Positions 8,120-16,625 of a DNA stretch of 64,000 nucleotides are shown one piece after another. Both the position numbers and the translations under genes were made by a program. This DNA comes from Magnetospirillum gryphiswaldense MSR-1 v2 (GTDB lineage Bacteria > Pseudomonadota > Alphaproteobacteria > Rhodospirillales > Magnetospirillaceae), in the NCBI RefSeq assembly GCF_000513295.1, contig NC_023065.1:1054001-1118000 (forward strand), written 5' to 3'. Below the pieces are notes generated by a model. The model saw only the letters and a program-made list of their open reading frames with translations, was not told the DNA's origin and did no database searches. The number at the start of each line of letters is the position of its first letter. Positions within the stretch are counted from its first letter, which is position 1.

Positions 8120-10843
8120 TCACGCCGTTTCCGGCGGTTCCGGTTCGGTCACCGCCGGTTTCTTCAGATCGTATTCTACCTCGACGATGTCGCCGTCGAT
8201 GGTCTTGGTCTGGACGAAGCCCAGGTGCTCGACGAATTTGAGCATGCGGCGATTGTCCTTCAGCACCTGACCGACGATGGCATGGGTGCCGCGCGACCGG
8301 CAATATTCGATCATCTTGACCAGCAGGCGCTTGCCCAGGCCCGATCCCTTGAGGTCGGAACGGACCACCACGGCGAATTCCGCCGCTTCGTTGTCGGGGT
8401 CGGTGACGGTGCGGACCACGCCCAGGGTTTCCTTGGCGCCATCGGGCAAGGTCAACTCGCCGATGAAGGCCATTTCGCGGTCATAATCGATCTGGGTCAA
8501 CCGCGCCATCTCGCTGTGCGGCAATTCGTGCACCAGACCGAAGAAGCGGAAGCGGATGTCCTCAGGCGTCAGCTTGGACACCAGCACGTGGTGATTGGGT
8601 TCATCCTCGGGGCGGATCGGGCGCAGCAGCACCTGACGCCCGTCGGTCATGGTGAACCATTCCTCCTGCTCCGCCGGATAGGGGCGGATGGCCAGACGGT
8701 CATTGGACCCGGCGGGGACCGGGGCCACCTTGATGGCGGCGTCCAGGGCCAGCACGCCATCGGCGTCGCAGCGCAACGGATTGATGTCGAGTTCGATGAT
8801 TTCCGGCAGGTCGATGACCATCTGCGACACCTGGATCAGGGTCATGTGCAGGGCATCCAGATTGGCCGGCGGACGACCGCGATAGCCCTTGAGCAGACGG
8901 GCGACGCGGGTACGCTGGATCAGTTCGGCGGCCAGATTGAGGTTCAAGGGCGGCAAGGCGACGGCGCGGTCGCCGATCACTTCCACCGCCACGCCGCCTT
9001 GGCCGAACAGGATGACCGGGCCGAAGATGGGGTCGGTGGCGACACCGACGATCAGTTCCTGGGTGCCGGGGCGGCGGGTGATCATGGGCTGGACGGTAAA
9101 GCCCTCGATGCGGGCCTCGGGATAGGTGGCCTTGACCCGGTCCAGCATGGCATAGGCGGCTTTTTCCACATCGAACGGCCCGGTCAGGTTCAGCACCACG
9201 CCGCCCACGTCGGATTTGTGGACGATATCGGTGGACAGAATCTTCAGCGCCACCGGACCGTCGATGGTCTTGGCGATGCGGCTGGCCTCGGCCGGAGTGC
9301 CGGCGATATGGGTGGGGACGGTGGGAATGCCATAGGCGGACAACACCGTCTTGGCCTCGGCCTCGGTCAGGATGTTGTCACCGCGTTCCATCACCTCGGC
9401 GATCACCCCCTTGGCCAAGGCCACGTCGGGGACGAAATCGGTGGCGGCGGAGGCCGGCACTTCCATCAGCATTTCCTGGTTCTTGCGGTATTCCAGCAAA
9501 TGCAGATAGCCCTGCACGGCGGCGCGCGGGGTCTCGAAGGTGGGGACGCCGGCATCGGCGAATTTGCGGCGGGCGCCGGCGACCTTTTGATGGCCGACCC
9601 AACAGGTCATGATATTGGCGCGCGGCTTGTCCTTGTAGACCTTGATCACCGCCTCGGCCACTTCGTCCGGGTTGGAGATGGCGGTGGGCGCGTACATCAC
9701 CAGCACAGCGTCGATGCACTTGCAATCCAGCAGGATGCTCAAGGTCTTGGCATAGCGTTCGCCGCCGGCGTCGCCGACCACGTCGATGGGGTTGCCGCGC
9801 GACCAGTTGGGCGGCAACAGCGCGTTCAGCTTGTCGACCACGTCGAGCGGCAAATCGGCCAGTTCGCCGCCGCCATCGGCCAGATCATCGGCGGCGATGA
9901 CGCCCAGGCCGCCGCCATTGGTGACGATGGCCAGACGCTTGCCTTTCATCGGGCGCGAACGGGCCAGGGTTTCGACGGCACCGAAGATTTCCTCGATGTC
10001 CTGCACCCGCAGCATGCCCGAGCGGCGGATGGCGGCGTCAAACACCAGATCGGAACCGGCCAGCGCCCCGGTATGGGACGAGGCGGCCAGGGCGCCCTCG
10101 GTCGAGCGCCCGGCCTTGATGGCCAGGATGGGCTTGTTGCGGGCGGCGGCACGGGCGGCGGACATGAAATTGCGCCGTTCGTCCACGGTTTGCAGATAAA
10201 GCAGGATGGCCCGGGTGTGGGGGTCGCTGCCCAGGTAGTCAAGGATATGGCCGAAATCCACATCCATGCTTTCGCCGGTATGGATGAAATGGGAGAAGCC
10301 GATGCCCTTGGCGCAGGCCCAATCCAACACGGCGCTGCACAGCGCGCCCGATTGCGAGACGAAGGCGATCTTGCCGGCAGGGGCGATATCGGGGGCGAAG
10401 CTGGCGTTCAGGCCGATACCGGGAACCAGCATGCCCATGGAATTGGGGCCAAGCACGCGGATGCCGTGGATCTTGGCCTCGGCGCGGACGCTGTCGAACA
10501 CCGACAGACCCGAGCTGGAATCGGCGCTGTGTTGCAGGCCGGCGGTCATGATGCAGGCCGCCTTGGCCCCCTTTTCGCCCAGGGCACGCATGGTCGCCAC
10601 CATTTCGGGCGCGGGCGAACAGACCAGCGCCAGATCGGGCGCTTCCGGCAGGCTGGCGATATCGGGATAGGCCAAGACGCCGCAAATGGACTTTTCCGTC
10701 CCCACCGGCATGATCGGGCCTTGGAAATTGCCCTGGATCAGATTGCGCATGACCACCGCGCCGGGGGAATTAGCTTTGGTGCTGGCCCCAATCACCGCAA
10801 CTGATTGCGGACGGAACAACGCCTTCAAATTGCGCACACCCAT
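8120..10843 (-). CDS. ADP-forming acyl-CoA synthetase fused to GNAT acetyltransferase (Pat/YfiQ-like)
   Basis: A 907-residue fusion. The order is a CoA-binding Rossmann domain (about 5-100, SVAVIGAST), a succinyl-CoA ligase-like domain (about 140-290), an ATP-grasp domain (about 470-690) and a C-terminal GNAT domain (about 730-885, with the acetyl-CoA loop KGSGLGKRL). In enteric bacteria this architecture is the protein lysine acetyltransferase Pat, which modifies acetyl-CoA synthetase. In archaea the ligase half makes acetate and ATP from acetyl-CoA. The phosphohistidine position SHTGALAGSD is kept (His257, codon at 10073-10075), so ligase activity may persist here. The ATG at 10843 (MGVRNLKALF) matches family starts; one at 10864 is possible. 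It is near other acetate genes. Confidence 0.85.
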   Translation of the reverse strand: MGVRNLKALFRPQSVAVIGASTKANSPGAVVMRNLIQGNFQGPIMPVGTEKSICGVLAYPDIASLPEAPDLALVCSPAPEMVATMRALGEKGAKAACIMTAGLQHSADSSSGLSVFDSVRAEAKIHGIRVLGPNSMGMLVPGIGLNASFAPDIAPAGKIAFVSQSGALCSAVLDWACAKGIGFSHFIHTGESMDVDFGHILDYLGSDPHTRAILLYLQTVDERRNFMSAARAAARNKPILAIKAGRSTEGALAASSHTGALAGSDLVFDAAIRRSGMLRVQDIEEIFGAVETLARSRPMKGKRLAIVTNGGGLGVIAADDLADGGGELADLPLDVVDKLNALLPPNWSRGNPIDVVGDAGGERYAKTLSILLDCKCIDAVLVMYAPTAISNPDEVAEAVIKVYKDKPRANIMTCWVGHQKVAGARRKFADAGVPTFETPRAAVQGYLHLLEYRKNQEMLMEVPASAATDFVPDVALAKGVIAEVMERGDNILTEAEAKTVLSAYGIPTVPTHIAGTPAEASRIAKTIDGPVALKILSTDIVHKSDVGGVVLNLTGPFDVEKAAYAMLDRVKATYPEARIEGFTVQPMITRRPGTQELIVGVATDPIFGPVILFGQGGVAVEVIGDRAVALPPLNLNLAAELIQRTRVARLLKGYRGRPPANLDALHMTLIQVSQMVIDLPEIIELDINPLRCDADGVLALDAAIKVAPVPAGSNDRLAIRPYPAEQEEWFTMTDGRQVLLRPIRPEDEPNHHVLVSKLTPEDIRFRFFGLVHELPHSEMARLTQIDYDREMAFIGELTLPDGAKETLGVVRTVTDPDNEAAEFAVVVRSDLKGSGLGKRLLVKMIEYCRSRGTHAIVGQVLKDNRRMLKFVEHLGFVQTKTIDGDIVEVEYDLKKPAVTEPEPPETA

Positions 10844-10940
10844 GATTTCCCTCGGTACGACCAATAGTCTTGGACCGCAACCTTAGACCTGTATGTTGTG
10901 CGCTGCAATATACGGAAAACCCTAATTGGTGGATGGCTGT

Positions 10941-11903
10941 TCACTCGGGCACGAACAGCGTCCGTTTCAGGATCGCCGCCATGGTCCGTGCCGCCACGAT
11001 CAGGACGACCACGCTGGCCAGGGCCAGCAGGACCAGGGCCACCACCGGCCATGCGCCCGCCGGGGCGTGGCCAGCGTGTTCCAGCGCTGCCAGGGCGACG
11101 GCGTCGAGCGGGAAGGTGAAGGCCCACCACGACAGGGCAAAGGGCAGGCCGATGAAGCTTTTGGCCTTGGCCAGCAACACCAGGGTCAGGAACAGGGCGC
11201 CGTTGACCAGCACCAGGGCGAAAGCATCCTCGGCTCCGGTCAGCCCCACATAGGCGACATAGCCGATGGACGGCGGCGGCAACAGGATGAACAAGGTGGG
11301 CATCAGCCGCGGCGGCAGCGCGTCGTGAAAGATCACCCGATACAGGATGATGGTCAGCATGGGCAGCCAGAACAGCAAGCCCACCGACAGGAAGAACCAG
11401 GAAATTTCCATCTGGCCCAGGCGCACGCCCAGGATGGGGACGATGATGTTGCCGACGATGGGGATGAACCAAGCCGGATTCACATGATTGATTTCCTGCT
11501 TGTGCACCATCCAGCGCACGATCAGGCGAACGGTCAGGGTCAGTTGCAGCACCGCCCCCACGACCCAAAGGGCGAAGGCGGCGGGCGCCGCATAAGGATA
11601 AAGCCCGCTGGCCAGCAATAAGATGGCGATGGGGATGGTGGAGAAGAAGGCGGAGCGGACCGGGTGGTTGAATTCCCCCACTACCGCCGGAAAAAAGCGC
11701 GCCGCCTTGGCGCCGTAGGTGAGGGCGGCGGCGATGAAGGCCACGGCGGCGACGGCGAGGACCGCTTCTCCGACCATGGATGGCAACCCCATCAGTGCCG
11801 CACCCTTGCGCCAAGCCAATCCCAATCCGGCCAAGCCCATGACCGAGGCGAACAAGGTGACGGGTACGTGGGGCAGGGGGGAATGATCGGCGGCGACATT
11901 CAT
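10941..11903 (-). CDS. TDT/SLAC1-family membrane transporter
   Basis: A 320-residue integral membrane protein with about ten hydrophobic segments and short loops. It belongs to the tellurite-resistance/dicarboxylate transporter family that includes TehA and plant SLAC1 anion channels. Family features seen are the N-terminal VTLFASVMGLAGLGLAW, EFNHPVRSAFFSTIP, WFIPIVGNIIVP and the late FTFPLDAVALA segment; a phenylalanine in the last segments would be the channel gate by analogy with TehA. Substrate is uncertain: anions or small organic acids are more likely than tellurite. It lies upstream of the acyl-CoA synthetase fusion on the same strand and opposite the pta-ackA pair, so an acetate-related role is possible but not shown. 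Confidence 0.82.
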   Translation of the reverse strand: MNVAADHSPLPHVPVTLFASVMGLAGLGLAWRKGAALMGLPSMVGEAVLAVAAVAFIAAALTYGAKAARFFPAVVGEFNHPVRSAFFSTIPIAILLLASGLYPYAAPAAFALWVVGAVLQLTLTVRLIVRWMVHKQEINHVNPAWFIPIVGNIIVPILGVRLGQMEISWFFLSVGLLFWLPMLTIILYRVIFHDALPPRLMPTLFILLPPPSIGYVAYVGLTGAEDAFALVLVNGALFLTLVLLAKAKSFIGLPFALSWWAFTFPLDAVALAALEHAGHAPAGAWPVVALVLLALASVVVLIVAARTMAAILKRTLFVPE

Positions 11904-11925
11904 GGCGGCGGTCCCGGAAATTGAT

Positions 11926-11941
11926 ATTAGGCGTATCTAAT
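11926..11941. promoter_or_regulatory. Operator-like inverted repeat in a divergent intergenic region
   Basis: ATTAG (11926-11930) and CTAAT (11937-11941) form a 5-6-5 inverted repeat just upstream of the TDT transporter start. The 221-base region between the transporter and the MaoC-phosphotransacetylase gene holds no convincing gene; a 65-codon frame at 11940-12137 has no recognisable features. The repeat is short and could be chance. Confidence 0.2.
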
Positions 11942-12124
11942 GTTTTGCGGCTCTGTCGGCAAGGGGGTGGTGCGCAGGCGTGCCATGCGCGAAGCTGCCT
12001 TGCCTTGCTTGATTTCGGCCCTGAATGACCGATTGATGAAGGATTGGTTCAGGCGGATGTACAGGCCCATGGTTCGTGGGTATATTCCGCAACGCAACAT
12101 GATGTGCCGGAAATGGAGTTGGCA

Positions 12125-13534
12125 ATGGTCGAGATGATGGAAAACCGCACCTGGGCTGAAATCAAGATCGGCGACAGCGCCAGCGTCACCCGGACCTGCC
12201 GCATGGAGGATGTCGAACTGTTCGGCGTCGCCACCGGCGATCTCAACCCCACCCATTACAATGCCGAGCAGGCGCAAAGCCTGGCCCATCACCGCAAGGT
12301 GATGGCGCATTCGCTGTGGACCGGATCGCTGCTGTCGGCGGTTCTGGGCAACGAATTGCCCGGTGCCGGCACCGTCTATCGCAGCCAAAGCTTCGATTTC
12401 CAATTGCCGGTCGAGGTGGGGGACACCGTCACCGTTTTCATCATTGTGACGGAAAAGATCGAGCCCACCGATGTGGTCTTCTCCTGCAAGGCGGTCAACC
12501 AGAACGGCGCCCAAGTGTTCACCGGTATCGCCCGGGTGACGGCGCCGACGCAAAAGGTGATCCAGCCGCGCACCGAATTGCATGAAGTGTCGTTGCGTCG
12601 CCGCCATCATGTGTTCGAGGACATCATCGAGCGCTGCGCGGCCTTGGACCCCATTTCGGTGGCGGTGTGCCATCCGTGCGATCAGGTGTCGCTGGAAGGC
12701 CCGATCGAGGCCTATAAGCTGGGTCTGATCAACCCCATCCTGGTGGGGCCGGAAGCCAAGATTCGCTCGCTTGCCGCCGAATTCGGCTTCGACCTGACCG
12801 GCCTGCGCATCATCGACACCCAGCACAGCCACGAATCGGCGGAAAAGTCGGTGGAGCTGTGCCGCACCGGCCAAGCCGAGGCGTTGATGAAGGGCAGCCT
12901 CCACACCGACGAGATGATGCATGAAGTGGCCAGCCGCGCCACCGGCCTGCGCACCGGGCGGCGCATCAGCCATGTCTTCGTCATGGACGTGCCGACCTAT
13001 CCCAAGATGCTGCTGATCTCGGACGCCGCCATCAACATCTATCCGACCTTGGAAGACAAGGTGGACATCGCCCAGAACGCCATCGACCTGGCCCTGTGCA
13101 TGGGCGTGGTGATGCCCAAGGTGGCCATCCTGTCGGCGGTGGAAACCGTCTATCCCAAGATCAATTCCACCATCGAGGCGGCGGCTTTGTGCAAGATGGC
13201 CGATCGCGGCCAGATCACCGGTGCCATTCTGGATGGCCCCTTGGCCTTCGACAACGCCATCTCGGCGGAAGCGGCCAAGATCAAGAAGATCAATTCCCCC
13301 GTCGCCGGTCAGGCCGACATCCTGCTGGTGCCCGATCTGGAAGCCGGCAACATGCTGGCCAAGCAATTGTCCTATCTGGCCGATGCCGATGCCGCCGGTA
13401 TCGTGCTGGGGGCGCGGGTTCCCATCGTGCTGACCAGCCGCGCCGATTCGGCCAAGGCCCGTCTGGCCAGTTGCGCCGTCGCCGTGTTGTTCGCCCATGC
13501 TCGCCGCGTCGCCGGCAAGGTTGCCGCCCAATAG
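12125..13534 (+). CDS. MaoC-like hydratase fused to phosphate acetyl/butyryltransferase
   Basis: A 469-residue bifunctional protein. The first 150 residues are a MaoC/hot-dog dehydratase domain (ATGDLNPTHYNAEQA, then AHSLWTGSLLSAVLG). The remaining 310 form a PTA/PTB phosphotransacylase domain (LAVCHPCDQV-like start, LMKGSLHTDEMM, GAILDGPLAFDNAIS, LVPDLEAGNML). The phosphotransacylase half converts acyl-CoA and phosphate into acyl-phosphate, which the acetate kinase downstream would turn into acid and ATP. The hydratase half may act on enoyl-CoA thioesters. The ATG at 12125 follows GGAG at good spacing; longer in-frame starts at 12044 and 12113 are less likely. The gene is 13 bases before ackA and is probably in one operon with it. 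Confidence 0.88.
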   Translation: MVEMMENRTWAEIKIGDSASVTRTCRMEDVELFGVATGDLNPTHYNAEQAQSLAHHRKVMAHSLWTGSLLSAVLGNELPGAGTVYRSQSFDFQLPVEVGDTVTVFIIVTEKIEPTDVVFSCKAVNQNGAQVFTGIARVTAPTQKVIQPRTELHEVSLRRRHHVFEDIIERCAALDPISVAVCHPCDQVSLEGPIEAYKLGLINPILVGPEAKIRSLAAEFGFDLTGLRIIDTQHSHESAEKSVELCRTGQAEALMKGSLHTDEMMHEVASRATGLRTGRRISHVFVMDVPTYPKMLLISDAAINIYPTLEDKVDIAQNAIDLALCMGVVMPKVAILSAVETVYPKINSTIEAAALCKMADRGQITGAILDGPLAFDNAISAEAAKIKKINSPVAGQADILLVPDLEAGNMLAKQLSYLADADAAGIVLGARVPIVLTSRADSAKARLASCAVAVLFAHARRVAGKVAAQ

Positions 13535-13547
13535 AAAGGAACAGGTC

Positions 13548-14750
13548 ATGCGTGACGGTATTCTGGTCATCAACGCCGGTTCTTCGTCGATCAAGTTCTC
13601 GCTTTATCTGTCGAACGGCGACGGCAAGCCCAGCCTGCAATCCAAGGGGCAGGTCGAGGGCATCAATGTTGCCCCCCATTTCATCGCCCAAGCGGCGGAT
13701 GGCGCCGTTCTGGCCGAGCAACATTGGCCAGCGGACAGCAATCTGCACCACGAGGATCTGCTGAAACACCTGATCGATTGGGTGGAAGACAATCTCGACG
13801 ACGCCCGGTTGGTGGCCGCCGGTCACCGCGTGGTCCATGGCGGGGCGCGCTATTCGCAGCCGGTGCTGGTGGACGAACTGGTGTTGAACGGCCTGGAAAA
13901 GCTGATCCCGCTGGCGCCCTTGCACCAGCCGCACAACATCGCCCCTATCCGTGCCCTGGCCAAGGTCCATCCCGGCCTGCCGCAGGTGGCGTGTTTCGAC
14001 ACCGCTTTTCATGCCACCAATCCCAAGGTAGCCACCACCTTCGCCTTGCCGCGCGAACTGACCGACGAAGGCGTGCGCCGCTACGGCTTCCACGGCCTGT
14101 CCTATGAGTTCATCGCCCGCCGCCTGGGCGAGATCGCCCCCAAGATCGCCGCCGGCAAGGTGGTGGTTTGCCATCTGGGCTCGGGTGCATCCATGTGCGC
14201 TATCGACAATGGCCGGTCGGTCGCCTCGACCTTGGGCTTCACCGCTGTCGACGGCTTGCCCATGGGCACCCGTACCGGCAATCTGGACCCCGGCGTCATC
14301 CTCTATCTGCTGGATGAAAAAGGCATGAATTCCAAGCAGATCGAGAACCTGCTGTACAAGCAATCCGGTCTTTTGGGGGTTTCCGGCGTTTCCAACGATA
14401 TGCGGGTATTGCTGGAAAGCAGCGATCCCCATGCCGCCGAGGCGGTGGACCTGTTCTGTTATCGCATCCGTCGCGAGCTGGGGTCGCTGGCCGCCGCCAT
14501 GGGCGGGCTGGACGGTGTTGTCTTTACCGCCGGTATCGGCGAACGTTCCGCCCCGGTGCGGCGGATGGTGTGCGACGGTGCCGGTTGGCTGGGCATCAGC
14601 CTGGATGGGGCGGCCAATCTGGCCAATGCCCAGACCATCACCCAGGCCGACAGCGGTATTCCGGTCTTCGTCATTCCCACCGACGAGGAAATGATGATCG
14701 CCAAGCACACCCGCAACGTGTTCAAGCAGATCCGTCAGGCGGCGCAATAG
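13548..14750 (+). CDS. ackA: Acetate kinase
   Basis: A 400-residue acetokinase-family enzyme that makes ATP and acetate from acetyl-phosphate, or the reverse. The start VINAGSSSIKFSLY, HRVVHGG, FDTAFH (catalytic aspartate), RRYGFHGLSYEF, the HLGSGAS phosphate loop, MGTRTGNLDPG and FTAGIGE are all present. AAAGGA precedes the ATG at 13548. It pairs with the upstream phosphotransacylase fusion. Because that partner is PTB-like and carries a MaoC domain, the kinase may also accept butyrate or propionate; the sequence does not decide this. Confidence 0.95.
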   Translation: MRDGILVINAGSSSIKFSLYLSNGDGKPSLQSKGQVEGINVAPHFIAQAADGAVLAEQHWPADSNLHHEDLLKHLIDWVEDNLDDARLVAAGHRVVHGGARYSQPVLVDELVLNGLEKLIPLAPLHQPHNIAPIRALAKVHPGLPQVACFDTAFHATNPKVATTFALPRELTDEGVRRYGFHGLSYEFIARRLGEIAPKIAAGKVVVCHLGSGASMCAIDNGRSVASTLGFTAVDGLPMGTRTGNLDPGVILYLLDEKGMNSKQIENLLYKQSGLLGVSGVSNDMRVLLESSDPHAAEAVDLFCYRIRRELGSLAAAMGGLDGVVFTAGIGERSAPVRRMVCDGAGWLGISLDGAANLANAQTITQADSGIPVFVIPTDEEMMIAKHTRNVFKQIRQAAQ

Positions 14751-14757
14751 GCTGAAG

Positions 14758-14790
14758 CGCCCCCAGTACAAAGGATTGGGGGCGTCTTTC
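14758..14790 (+). terminator. Rho-independent terminator after ackA
   Basis: CGCCCCCA (14758-14765) pairs with TGGGGGCG (14777-14784) around an 11-base loop and is followed by TCTTTC. It lies eight bases after the ackA stop. Confidence 0.75.
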
Positions 14791-14794
14791 GCGC

Positions 14795-14824
14795 TTGCGA
14801 AAAAAAATCCAACGGGTGTAGCGT
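14795..14824 (+). promoter_or_regulatory. Putative sigma-70 promoter of the small lipoprotein gene
   Basis: TTGCGA at 14795-14800 and TAGCGT at 14819-14824 are spaced by 18 bases, 27 bases before the ATG at 14852. The placement right after the ackA terminator fits a separate transcription unit. Confidence 0.35.
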
Positions 14825-14851
14825 GCGGCCTCCGATAACCTCGAGGTTCCC

Positions 14852-15103
14852 ATGCTGCGTTTGTCCGTTTCCCTCTTGTCGGTGATCGCTTTGGCCGGAT
14901 GCGCCGTCGTCGATTTGGCGGCGCATGGGGTCAAGCGCTACGAAAAAACCAAGGAACAGGAGCAGACGGCGGGGGCGTCAGGCCAACAGCCGGCGGCGGT
15001 GGAAACCAGCCGTAACGACGAGCCCATGCGTGATGTCGGTTATGGGCCGTCGGTCGAGCCCGCCTCTGCCGGTGGCACGATCCAGTCACAACCGCTGAAC
15101 TGA
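14852..15103 (+). CDS. Small lipoprotein of unknown function
   Basis: An 83-residue protein with a lipoprotein signal peptide: MLRLSVSLLSVIALAGC contains the lipobox LAGC, with the lipidated cysteine at residue 17. The residues after it (AVVDLAA) lack an Asp at +2, so outer-membrane sorting is likely. The rest is hydrophilic, low in complexity and rich in Q, E and G, without a recognisable domain. It is alone between a terminator and a convergent gene, and I cannot assign a function. Confidence 0.7.
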   Translation: MLRLSVSLLSVIALAGCAVVDLAAHGVKRYEKTKEQEQTAGASGQQPAAVETSRNDEPMRDVGYGPSVEPASAGGTIQSQPLN

Positions 15104-15105
15104 CC

Positions 15106-15741
15106 CTAAAGTTTGCGCTGACCTTCGCTGCTGATCACGTCGCCGAAGCCGACGCCGTTCAGTTCTTCGTCCAAGATCAGATCGTGGCGTTTGTCCGGGC
15201 ACAGATCGGACACGTTTTGCAAATCGGTCAGCACCGTGTCCAGGCGGTCGAGGACGTCAAGGACGTCGTCGGCCATGGCCGGGTCGTCCATGCGCCCGGC
15301 AAAGCGGCGCATGTTCCAGGAAAAGACCCGCATTTGCTTGACGTGATCGCGGAACGAGCGCGGGCGGCGCAGAAACAGCCGTGACGAATTGCGTATGTTA
15401 CGGATGAACAATTCGATCAGGGCTTGCAGGAAACGGTCGGCCCCTTCCAGCTTGCGACGGAAGATGGGGTAAGGGACCAGGGCAACTTCGCTTTCCTCGG
15501 TGGTGACGGCCGAAGCCGAGCGGTTGCCGCCGTCCAGAACCGCCATCTCGCCGAAAATCTCGCCCGGCGAGATGTCGCCGACCTCGGTACGGTGGCCTTC
15601 ATGGTGGTGGAACAAGGTGACCTTGCCGCGCAGCAGGATATACGCACAGTCACCGTTGTCGCCCTGAGCAAAGATACGTTCCCCGGTGGGAATGATCTGC
15701 CGTTCCAGTTGAATAGTGCCGCCAAAAGCGGACTCTTCCAT
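15106..15741 (-). CDS. Cyclic nucleotide-binding domain protein without a DNA-binding domain
   Basis: A 211-residue protein with one Crp-type effector domain (IIPTGERIFAQGDNGDCAYI, then SPGEIFGEMAVLDGGNRSASAV, the phosphate-binding cassette region). The remaining 100 residues are helical and basic, without the helix-turn-helix of Crp/Fnr regulators. It may therefore bind a nucleotide and act on a protein partner. The ATG at 15741 is preferred over GTG at 15801, because a perfect TATAAT on the minus strand lies at 15808-15803 and would place the transcript start downstream of the GTG. It converges on the small lipoprotein gene with two bases between stops. The effector is unknown. Confidence 0.75.
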   Translation of the reverse strand: MEESAFGGTIQLERQIIPTGERIFAQGDNGDCAYILLRGKVTLFHHHEGHRTEVGDISPGEIFGEMAVLDGGNRSASAVTTEESEVALVPYPIFRRKLEGADRFLQALIELFIRNIRNSSRLFLRRPRSFRDHVKQMRVFSWNMRRFAGRMDDPAMADDVLDVLDRLDTVLTDLQNVSDLCPDKRHDLILDEELNGVGFGDVISSEGQRKL

Positions 15742-15850
15742 GATTTGTTTGTTCCAAAATCCTGCCAAGCGCGAATCTTGCGACAAAACAACTGATGACA
15801 CAATTATAATATTAAAGACCTTAGATTCCGTACAAAGTTTGGTGTTACCA

Positions 15851-16186
15851 ATGGTTGATCATCATGAGTTGTCCCACCGGTTGAATGTGGCCCAGGGCGG
15901 CGCTGCCGATCTGGATCGTCTCATCGCCGATTTTTTCGCTCAGCCTTGCCTGGCTTACAGCGAATCCACCGATCAAAGTCGGGCTTTGGTTCGCCAAGTG
16001 TTGCCCGATTGGCATCTGCATCTGGGGTTTGGTGCCAGTGGCGTTTTACCCTATGCCGCCCTTAGCCTGGGTGACCGCCATTGCGAGGCCGAGGCGGGGA
16101 CCGTGCCCCTGGCCATCCTGCGATGCCTGATGCAGGCGGTCAGCCCGCCAGAAGCTCCAGGGCAAACAGAGCCGCCGCCAGCCTGA
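15851..16186 (+). CDS. Hypothetical protein, 111 residues
   Basis: A small soluble protein starting at [15 protein letters not shown]. It has a leading helix ([20 protein letters not shown]), a central stretch around [15 protein letters not shown] and a C-terminal helix ([12 protein letters not shown]). The pattern of helix, tryptophan-containing strand and terminal helix recalls small phage-derived ABA-sandwich-like proteins seen as orphan genes in alphaproteobacteria, but this is a weak resemblance. The last 47 bases overlap the end of the convergent pncC-like gene. The start could also be further upstream, since the frame is open from 15716. Function is unknown, and the case rests on codon pattern and length. 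Confidence 0.5.
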   Translation: MVDHHELSHRLNVAQGGAADLDRLIADFFAQPCLAYSESTDQSRALVRQVLPDWHLHLGFGASGVLPYAALSLGDRHCEAEAGTVPLAILRCLMQAVSPPEAPGQTEPPPA

Positions 16187-16625
16187 CCGCATCGCGGTCG
16201 CCGCTGAATACCCGATGCTGGGTCAACGGCGGCACGTCATGGCGGGCCAGGGCGAAGTGGACCAGCCCCACCGGCTTGCCCGGGCTGGCGCCACCGGGAC
16301 CGGCGATACCGGTAATCGAGACCGCCATATGGGCCAGACTACGTTCCAACGCGCCGATGGCCATAGCGGCGGCCACTTCGGCGCTGACCGCACCCCTTTG
16401 TTCGATCAGGGCCATGGGCACGCCCAGCATGTCGGCCTTGGCTTGGTTGGAATAGGTGACAAAGCCGCGTTCCACCACCGCCGACGACCCGGCGATGCTG
16501 GTCAGCGCCGCCGAAACCAAGCCACCGGTGCACGATTCGGCGGTGGCGACCATGGTGTGATATTGGCTGTGGCGGGTGATGACCGTCTGGGCCGAGGCCA
16601 GCAGGGCAGGGGGCAACACGGTCAT
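16140..16625 (-). CDS. pncC: Nicotinamide-nucleotide amidohydrolase (CinA C-terminal domain, PncC)
   Basis: A 161-residue protein equal to the C-terminal domain of CinA. It deamidates nicotinamide mononucleotide to nicotinate mononucleotide and so recycles pyridine nucleotides. The signature [17 protein letters not shown] with the catalytic serine is followed by [12 protein letters not shown] and [12 protein letters not shown] near the end. There is no N-terminal MoaB-like CinA domain; free-standing PncC is common, so this is not a truncation. Its ATG overlaps the pgpA stop (ATGA), giving a two-gene unit. The 3' end overlaps the convergent small gene. Confidence 0.88.
   Translation of the reverse strand: MTVLPPALLASAQTVITRHSQYHTMVATAESCTGGLVSAALTSIAGSSAVVERGFVTYSNQAKADMLGVPMALIEQRGAVSAEVAAAMAIGALERSLAHMAVSITGIAGPGGASPGKPVGLVHFALARHDVPPLTQHRVFSGDRDAVRLAAALFALELLAG

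Noticed and set aside
8063-10804. A 913-codon open frame on the plus strand opposite the acyl-CoA synthetase fusion
   Set aside because: It is antisense to a clear multi-domain gene over its full length, is rich in H, Q, G and D and has no recognisable motifs. It is a typical shadow of GC-rich codon use.
11940-12137. A 65-codon open frame upstream of the MaoC-phosphotransacylase gene
   Set aside because: It has a basic, tryptophan-rich composition with no motif, and overlaps the start of a strong gene.
16140-16625. CinA gene truncated at its N-terminus
   Set aside because: The ATG at 16625 is coupled to pgpA by ATGA and stand-alone PncC proteins are common, so the gene is complete.
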